NCBI GenBank assembly: GCA_029237695.1
Contig: CM055273.1
Location: forward strand, 59,385,968 to 59,449,967
Length of the DNA: 64,000 bases
Origin: Conchocele bisecta
Lineage: Eukaryota > Mollusca > Bivalvia > Lucinida > Thyasiridae
Reading direction: 5' to 3'
Shown here: positions 58,628 to 64,000 of the stretch, piece by piece
Layout: every line of letters starts with the position of its first letter
Numbering within the stretch: the first letter of the stretch is position 1
Notes under the pieces: model-generated
Told to the model about the DNA's origin: nothing
The model's input: the letters and a program-made list of their open reading frames with translations, nothing else
Database searches by the model: none
Program-made: the position numbers and the translations under genes

Positions 58628-60312
58628 GCGGACTGGACGTCAATCCATGCAGATCTGGTAGTAAATGGTAATTTTGTGTCGTTTTCAAGTATGTCCTGTA
58701 CATTCACAGTCCTCACTACAGAATCCTCCATTCGCGCGACGAAGCAACATATCTGACACCGGGGCTCATCGCAATCTGGTGCGTTCCGGCTGGCAAAGTC
58801 TGACGGGATGTTGACTGATCCAGAGAGATGCCTTAAATTAACCTGGTACCTACTTACAACGGATAGGAAGGATGTCACACGTGGGCTTGCAGAGAACTCA
58901 CCACGGCACAGTTTATCAAATGCCTGGACACACGGTTTACTGTCTGTGAGCACACATGCTTGGATGTTTGACTGAATGATGTACGGACTAAAGTGCTTTA
59001 CAGCTGCGGCAATACATAATGCCTCTACTTCACATGGTAGCCAAGTAACCTGATGTTTTCGAAGCTTTGCACTGAAGAATCCAGCGAGCGATAGCTTTTC
59101 ATTTCGTGTAACATACAGTGTAGCACCTATTCCGCGCTTGCCAACGGATCCGTCTGTTACAATCCATAACTGGTCCGTAGATTTCGGCAGTGTTATAGAC
59201 TTGTGGGAGTCGGGTGACTTTTGAGCGCTAACAAAATGTTCGTTCAAGTTTTCAGTCCAACTAATCTTGTCACCGGATTGTTTGCCAGTGATAGCATCAT
59301 CCAACGGGGATATTAACTGGGAACAGTTTGGGAGCACACGACTCAGCATTTTGTATGCTCCGATGAACGAACGCATACCTCGTACCGTATCAGGTGGAGT
59401 ACATGACGATAACACAGCGATTCTGTGTGGCCTGGCCGATATACAGCCTTGTGACCAGACCCAACCTAAGATGGTTGCACTGCGTGGGCTTATTGTCGTT
59501 TTAGATGGTGATAGGCTAAGGTTACATTTCTGCAACGATTGCAGCACACGTTCCCAGTTCTCGAACAACTCCTGCGGTGAGTTTCCTCCACAATATAAGT
59601 CATCTGCCAGTTTCGCGACAATCCCGTCTTGTAGATGGTCTCCCAAGACCCGGCACATCAATTCTTCCAGGGCGGTTTCCGACCCCGGCATTCCCATAGC
59701 GCATCGTGTGTACACTCTTACACTTCTGAAAGGCGTTGCCACGCCGCAATATTTCATGGAAGACTTTGCTAGCGGTATTTGATAGAACGCACTGGTAAGA
59801 TCTGTGACGATTATGTATTTCCTCTGCGCAATAGTGCGAAGTGTGGTGTCGACATCAGGCATCACCGATGGTTGCGGTTTGCTGTAACGACCAACATCTG
59901 CGAATGCCGTGACCAAGCGAAATCCGCCGGATGCTTTCTTAACCAGAAATGATGGGTTTAGGTATTCGATATTTACACCTATGTCCTCTGGACGTCTGAA
60001 TATTCCCTGTGACTCAAGTTCGTCAAATTTCTCCTGCAACTCTATCAACTTGTTACGAGCATATTGTGGTAATCTACCCTTACGCTGAGGAGGCTGCACA
60101 GGACCCATATGTACATTCGCTTCAAACGGTCCAACGGCTCCATTATATCCACTAATGTCAGAATTGAATACGTCTTCGTACTTGTGCAATAAGTCCTTAA
60201 ATTTAGATTGAGTTTCACTGGGGAGTATTTTGTCTGGGTCTAATTTCACTAGATCTGAGTTTATATAAGCCGAGTTGCTGGCAAACTGAGGTTTAGTGCA
60301 CACTGTATCCAT
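58519..60312 (-). CDS. Retrotransposon reverse transcriptase - RNase H
   Basis: Copies element RNA into DNA in cytoplasmic particles. The 597-residue frame shows the RT order: LNPSFLVKK and [12 protein letters not shown] (118-140), motif [13 protein letters not shown] with D171, [20 protein letters not shown] (190-209), and the catalytic box LADD (235-238) with D237 and D238, where most Gypsy elements have a tyrosine first. RNase H follows: D387 in TDGS, E428/E430 in CEVEAL, D457 in TDSKP and D505 in PSDFASR. A cysteine pair (CQIC, 519-522) leads toward integrase. The start is an ATG five codons after an in-frame TAA that closes the protease frame; because the reading frame is the same, the native start may lie upstream in a gag-pol polyprotein. 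The C-terminal residues after about 590 are out of frame with integrase. Confidence 0.9.
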   Translation of the reverse strand: MDTVCTKPQFASNSAYINSDLVKLDPDKILPSETQSKFKDLLHKYEDVFNSDISGYNGAVGPFEANVHMGPVQPPQRKGRLPQYARNKLIELQEKFDELESQGIFRRPEDIGVNIEYLNPSFLVKKASGGFRLVTAFADVGRYSKPQPSVMPDVDTTLRTIAQRKYIIVTDLTSAFYQIPLAKSSMKYCGVATPFRSVRVYTRCAMGMPGSETALEELMCRVLGDHLQDGIVAKLADDLYCGGNSPQELFENWERVLQSLQKCNLSLSPSKTTISPRSATILGWVWSQGCISARPHRIAVLSSCTPPDTVRGMRSFIGAYKMLSRVLPNCSQLISPLDDAITGKQSGDKISWTENLNEHFVSAQKSPDSHKSITLPKSTDQLWIVTDGSVGKRGIGATLYVTRNEKLSLAGFFSAKLRKHQVTWLPCEVEALCIAAAVKHFSPYIIQSNIQACVLTDSKPCVQAFDKLCRGEFSASPRVTSFLSVVSRYQVNLRHLSGSVNIPSDFASRNAPDCDEPRCQICCFVARMEDSVVRTVNVQDILENDTKLPFTTRSAWIDVQSACPDLRRANAHLKQGTRPSKKLTNIKDVKRYKCTYM

Positions 60313-60330
60313 GTGTGAGTCAACTGATTA
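60313..60330 (-). other. In-frame TAA between protease and RT
   Basis: The protease frame ends in TAA (60,328-60,330), five sense codons follow, then the ATG of the RT frame, with no frame change. It is either a mutation of a continuous pol frame or a readthrough site. The context TAA TCA GTT is not one of the classic readthrough contexts I know. Confidence 0.85.
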
Positions 60331-61305
60331 TATTGTTGGTGTATATGTCATTCGTACTTTACAGAAATGCTCATTTTTGCGAAGAGACTGTGCTTCACTC
60401 GTGTCGTTTACTATGCGAACTTTTCCCGCTACAGACTCTGTTATTTGAGGACGTGGCCATTCTTGTGTGTGATTTTGGCGGGTTGAGTGAGGTTCAACAG
60501 CGAGAATGCAATCAGGGTTTATATATGGCGGAGTGTCAAGCTCTACGTAACACCCGGGCCAGATTGTTGTGGAAACCGGTTGCGAGCGCAGTACAAACGC
60601 CTGCGTTCGTCGTACGCGATTCGTGATGGAGTCAGATTTGGACTGACCATAACAGATGCTTTCACAATTAGCAATAATAATTTGTTGTTTTGCTGGTCGA
60701 ACTGATATGTCATTACAAGACATAAATGGAATTCCCGCCAGAATGTCGACATCAAGATCATTGACTACAAGTGCTTCCAGGTGTAGATCTGTATTTTCTC
60801 TAGTTAGTGTCAAGTGTGTTTCTCCGATGATTTCTAGCGGTGTGACACCATCCGCCTGGAGAGCACTTTGGTTACTTTTACTCATCCTGGCACCTATGTA
60901 CTCTGCGGTTGAGGCTTTGATCATGCTGATCTCTGCTCCTGTATCTAATGTAAGTTGGACAGCATGATGATTGTGGAAGGCCTTGAAGAAAGGTGATTGT
61001 TTTGTGCTAACACGGCGTGAAGATGCAGCAATACGCGGTTTGTGAGAGACGTCAAATTGTTCGTCACTTGAGGCGGGTGCACAGTCTTCATCTTCAGAGT
61101 CAGTCGGCAGTAACTCATCGCTGTTACACGCCTGTCGTACCTTCGTCATATACAGTCTATCTTCATCTGGCAGAAACCGGCAAGTACTCAAGAAATGAGA
61201 ATAAGGGCGTCCCGTCTGCTTGCACAGTACACAAGTTTTGACTTGTCGCTTCTGACTTTGTGGCTCCACTTTACGTTCAGGTATCGGGAAGACGGGTTCC
61301 GCGAT
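60328..61305 (-). CDS. Nucleocapsid-type CCHC finger and aspartic protease
   Basis: Processes the element polyprotein and, through the finger, probably binds element RNA. Counting from the GTG at 61,269, a finger C13-x2-C16-x8-H25-x4-C30 (CVLCKQTGRPYSHFLSTC) is followed by an acidic linker, then retropepsin motifs: LTLDTGAEISMI with catalytic D109 in DTGA, and ILAGIPFM (176-183), the second conserved flap/core motif. The frame is open upstream to 61,389, so GTG is not a start; the domain belongs to gag-pol and its native upstream junction is destroyed by a frame change near 61,290-61,305. The region from about residue 190 to the stop is a spacer before RT. The retropepsin assignment is firm; finger spacing differs from the classic x2-x4-x4. 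Confidence 0.82.
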   Translation of the reverse strand: MAEPVFPIPERKVEPQSQKRQVKTCVLCKQTGRPYSHFLSTCRFLPDEDRLYMTKVRQACNSDELLPTDSEDEDCAPASSDEQFDVSHKPRIAASSRRVSTKQSPFFKAFHNHHAVQLTLDTGAEISMIKASTAEYIGARMSKSNQSALQADGVTPLEIIGETHLTLTRENTDLHLEALVVNDLDVDILAGIPFMSCNDISVRPAKQQIIIANCESICYGQSKSDSITNRVRRTQAFVLRSQPVSTTIWPGCYVELDTPPYINPDCILAVEPHSTRQNHTQEWPRPQITESVAGKVRIVNDTSEAQSLRKNEHFCKVRMTYTPTI

Positions 61306-62049
61306 TTCTTTTTGAATGCAGCGCGTAACACTTTTGCGTCTGTAACTGAGCTTATTTCATCGAGTAGGCTATCGAGGGCTTGGGAAATCTCAGGTTTTAG
61401 CGATGCAGAGTCTGAGAGCGTTAATTCTGTCCCCATATCTCTGTTTTACTAGACTAGGCAAGTCACGATGTATGAGTCGAAGCCATGTTAAGACTAACAT
61501 ATTTTCAAGTGAGGGAGACAACTCTTCATCACTATCTGGAACATCACCATGGTGACGTATGTTCCCGTCGGCGCGAAGTAAATTATCGTCAACAAAACTA
61601 GTGAGTCTCTGGAATAGGTCCTCTGGTCTTTCATTTGGTTGTAGGCGGATGTTGTTAAAATCGAGAAAGTGCGCGCCAGTCAATTGAAATCCGTAATGTA
61701 GACGCATTGCTTGCCAAATACTGTTTATAGATGTCGAGTTTTTAACAATTGTATTTCTCGAGATCACGGGACAGAAGTTTGCAATCTGCCCGAGCATGAG
61801 ATCCAACTGGGTCGCCTTCTGTGCTGCTGTACGGCGATTGGCTTCGGGAACACCCGCCCCATCATCGGTAAGACCACGCAACGGGGTGGTACTCGATTTT
61901 CTTAGCCACGTGAATCCATCGACAATGAAACCGGCAAAGTTGGGATCAAGGGAGAGTGTGTATTGTATGTTCTGTCGCCAAGCCTCAAACGACGTGATTG
62001 TCTCTGTCTTGGTTAGAGACCATTGTTTGGGTGCGCGAATTCCAGCCAT
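61188..62049 (-). pseudogene. Gag (capsid region), broken by two frame changes
   Basis: The structural protein that would form the virus-like particle. The 219-residue frame starting ATG at 62,049 has [19 protein letters not shown] (20-38), [13 protein letters not shown], and a leucine-rich [17 protein letters not shown] stretch, the layout of Gypsy-type capsids. It runs out at TGA 61,390. Gag-like sequence ([17 protein letters not shown]) continues instead in another frame (61,436-61,188), the switch falling at a GGGG run (61,431-61,434), and the original frame resumes near 61,290-61,305 before the CCHC finger. The shifts look like one small insertion and one compensating loss. Whether they are genomic mutations or consensus errors cannot be told here. 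ATG 62,049 is chosen because upstream sequence is AT-rich and non-coding. Confidence 0.78.
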
Positions 62050-62225
62050 TATTTCGGTACGTAACTCTCAACAGTTCCTATAGAATGCTCCTTTCAACAG
62101 CTACAGAATAAGCTGCCTTGTTTACACAGTTTGTGATTGTTTTTCACTGTCAACTTGATTTTTTGGTATTGTATAACTGTTCCTGAGGCTTTGTAGGTAC
62201 TTTTCAACCGCTGCCACCACGCCAG
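62050..62225 (-). promoter_or_regulatory. Retroelement leader with possible primer-binding site
   Basis: On the minus strand, TGGCGTGGTGGCAGCGG (62,224 down to 62,208) precedes gag by about 160 nt. It has TGG starts expected of a site complementary to a tRNA 3' CCA end. Just beyond it, the minus strand reads TTTATAAAG (about 62,260), a TATA-like word that would suit an LTR promoter. No repeat of this flank was found on the other side of the element, so the assignment is weak. Confidence 0.35.
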
Positions 62226-63690
62226 TAAACAGTGGATTCAATAAACAACGGAACACTCTTTATAAACGGAACATCGAATTAGAAAAGCAAATGGAGAATA
62301 ATCATGGCAAGGGAAGTAATACACGTATGCTGAGTGGCTATGAGCAATGTAACATTGACATTTGGAGTAGTCTGCGAATATGGACTATATGCACAATATC
62401 AATCCAATGGCGCCGACCTTATGAAATGCATATCCAGTTTCTGAGATATTTTTGTGCAACGTCGTTGTTTCAGCAGTCACAGCATGGGTAATGCAAAAGC
62501 AATTCTCATATGTGATAACTGACATGTTATACAGTGCATATAAACCAATTTCACGATAAACAGAGAAGTGTGTAAATCCAAAATGGCTTCTGTTTTATAC
62601 GAATTTTGTAAACTATACTTATAACTTTTGATATCAATGTCGGTACCACATAATACCCGTTCACAACTGCAAAGATCAACACGCATTTTATACACATGTG
62701 TTGATCTACAGCTTACTAAAAGCATGAAAAGGAACATACACGTATTCATTTGCATATTTAAGATATCCATCACGGTAACATTGGAGCAGCAATTTCTGGA
62801 ATTCAGTTCACGTATTACACAAAACAAATCAGCCAAGAGCAAACCGATCAGCTTCGACGATTGAACCATTGGCATGCCTAAAGAAGTTTCTCAATACTCA
62901 TTTGAGGCAAGTATGATTTGCATACTTTCCAAATGGCCGCCATTTCGTACAATATGTATATCAATGAAACTAAACCCCATGTACATTCTATCATAGAACG
63001 CCTATATTCTCATGAATAGTTGTATGTGTTCTATTATTACAATGGCTCCAGGGGCCGAATGGGGTTCGCTGCGTGAAACTTCGTAAAATGAAAGTGTGCC
63101 AATACCAATAAGCTATATGTTCGTTCAATATTGAAACATGATAACACCTATATAATACGCATGTGATTCTGTCCACTTTGGCAATTAAAATTCGCAAAAA
63201 ATATAACTTCCCAATGAAATTTATTTTAAATAGATTATCCTATATGGAGCCTCATTCAGAATGCCTCGTAGCCATATAGTTAAAATTTGAACCTTTTTAC
63301 TAAGAGCCATAGCATTGACTCTTGCAGCATGATAAGAATATATTTTGTTTGTTAAAAACGTGACTGGCGTATCACTGACGGAATGGCAAACACGGTAAAC
63401 CCTGATCAGACTGCAGATATACAGGCTGATATGCGTCTATAGATACTAGTTGCAAAAGTCATTAACCCTATTTCTCAAGTCACAGACTTTACTGCTAAAT
63501 CTCACAGGTGGTCTGAGCTGGTGATGGGTTGGTATAATCTACTGTTTTGGACAGTTACACAATAGAAAATAGAGCAAATGAGCGGAGACTCACGGGTACT
63601 CCCTGGACCGACAAATATTTACACCTTTCATAAATTATAATTGAAACGCACATGTAACATATTTCTTTTATATCCCAATAGTTGCACCTT
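62226..63690. other. AT-rich flank, no gene seen
   Basis: Contains further boxes of the kind seen at 55.5-57 kb (AAAATGGCTTCTG at 62,580, AAATGGCCGCCATTTCG at 62,931), so the retroelement may have inserted into that older repeat region. Inverted words AACACGCATTTTATACACAT and ATGTGTTGATCTAC (62,679-62,711) form a small imperfect hairpin. The longest frames are short and unrecognised. Confidence 0.45.
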
Positions 63691-63691
63691 C

Positions 63692-63960
63692 TATAAATTA
63701 ATGCAAACGCCAATTTGACGTATTGCGTTTACATCCCAATACAATACATTAGACCCATGTGACGTCGCACGACGTTGATTGGTTAACGTACGTTTGATGT
63801 CATTAATTTCCATGAGGTTGTCAATAACAGCACACCATTGACCGGCAACGTCGCTGTTACAAGAATTGCGACAAAATAGATTGTTCTTAATTTTAACGCC
63901 ATATTTGGTTATCTAAATTTTTTAAACCATCAGAAAATGCAGAGTAAATATAAGTAATAC
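63692..63960. repeat. Dispersed repeat R, copy 2
   Basis: Same orientation as 51,888-52,128, with TTCTATAAATTAATGCAAAC, GACGTATTGCGTTTACATCC, AATTGCGACAAAAT and GTAAATATAAGTAATAC. It carries about 30 bp extra around 63,780-63,850. After it, the last 40 bases are GC-rich (GCGCCCGCCGAGG) and cut by the window edge. Confidence 0.75.
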
Positions 63961-64000
63961 GAGATGGCCGCGGCCCGCATGTCGCGCCCGCCGAGGCTTT

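Larger units (their letters stand above)
57122..62049 (-). mobile_element. Degraded Ty3/Gypsy-like LTR retrotransposon (coding part)
   Basis: Read from right to left, the order is gag, CCHC finger, aspartic protease, reverse transcriptase, RNase H, integrase, with integrase last as in Ty3/Gypsy elements. The coding part is about 4.9 kb. It is split by two frame changes around the gag end, an in-frame TAA between protease and RT, and a -1 frame change between RNase H and integrase. The protease, RNase H and integrase motifs are intact, so decay is recent or some breaks are assembly errors. No matching LTR pair was found in the flanks, so element ends are undefined. There is no envelope-like frame. 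Confidence 0.88.

Noticed and set aside
59267..59782. 171-residue plus-strand frame opposite the RT
   Set aside because: A shadow of the RT coding strand; the minus frame has all conserved motifs.
51888..63960. Repeat R as the LTR pair of the Gypsy-like element
   Set aside because: The copies lie 5 kb and 1.6 kb from the coding part with older unrelated elements in between, differ by about 30 bp of internal sequence, and have no primer-binding site or polypurine tract beside them.

Overview
The window is animal nuclear DNA, almost entirely repetitive, with no recognisable host protein-coding gene. The absence of bacterial gene organisation, the very large satellite arrays, the LINE and Ty3/Gypsy-type retroelement remains, several families of inverted-repeat DNA elements and the abundant (GTCC)n-linked repeats point to a metazoan. 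A lophotrochozoan, most likely a bivalve mollusc, fits best; that is inference from repeat style, not proof.

Layout. (1) 1-25,260: one continuous composite satellite (satellite I). C-rich CATCATC/CCACGTCACC blocks alternate with AT-rich spacers in 240-350 bp monomers, and these are organised into 3.2-5.1 kb higher-order units. Each unit ends in a CATCATCGCC tract, a TACACC tract and about four 149-bp repeats. Stretches of near-perfect copies alternate with stretches full of single-base insertions, which looks like uneven consensus quality. (2) 25,260-26,755: transition, a tRNA-like SINE head and (GTCC)n tracts. (3) 26,755-46,000: a second satellite superfamily (satellite II) sharing the core TTGATCAGGG-CTACACTG, in several subarrays (103, 96, 92 and 103/65 bp units). 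Between these lie a fold-back element, a 5'-truncated LINE, a diverged array of about 180 bp units and a local segmental duplication. A 1,122-bp hAT-like element with an exact 8-bp target duplication sits inside the largest subarray. (4) 46,000-57,100: a graveyard of short dispersed elements (TIR elements with 26-G tracts, pogo-like and palindromic MITEs, SINE-like repeats, a fold-back element) over fossil satellite II monomers. (5) 57,122-62,049, minus strand: a Ty3/Gypsy-like retrotransposon with gag, protease, RT-RNase H and integrase in the usual order but split by frame changes and an in-frame TAA; no LTR pair was found. (6) 62,050-64,000: AT-rich flank with a dispersed repeat also present at 51.9 kb.

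The only supported coding regions are the remains of the two retrotransposons. The other long open frames are by-products of satellite repeats whose period or composition avoids stops. The most unusual material is the nested organisation of satellite I, the graded series of young to fossil satellite II arrays, and the non-canonical LADD catalytic box of the Gypsy-like reverse transcriptase.
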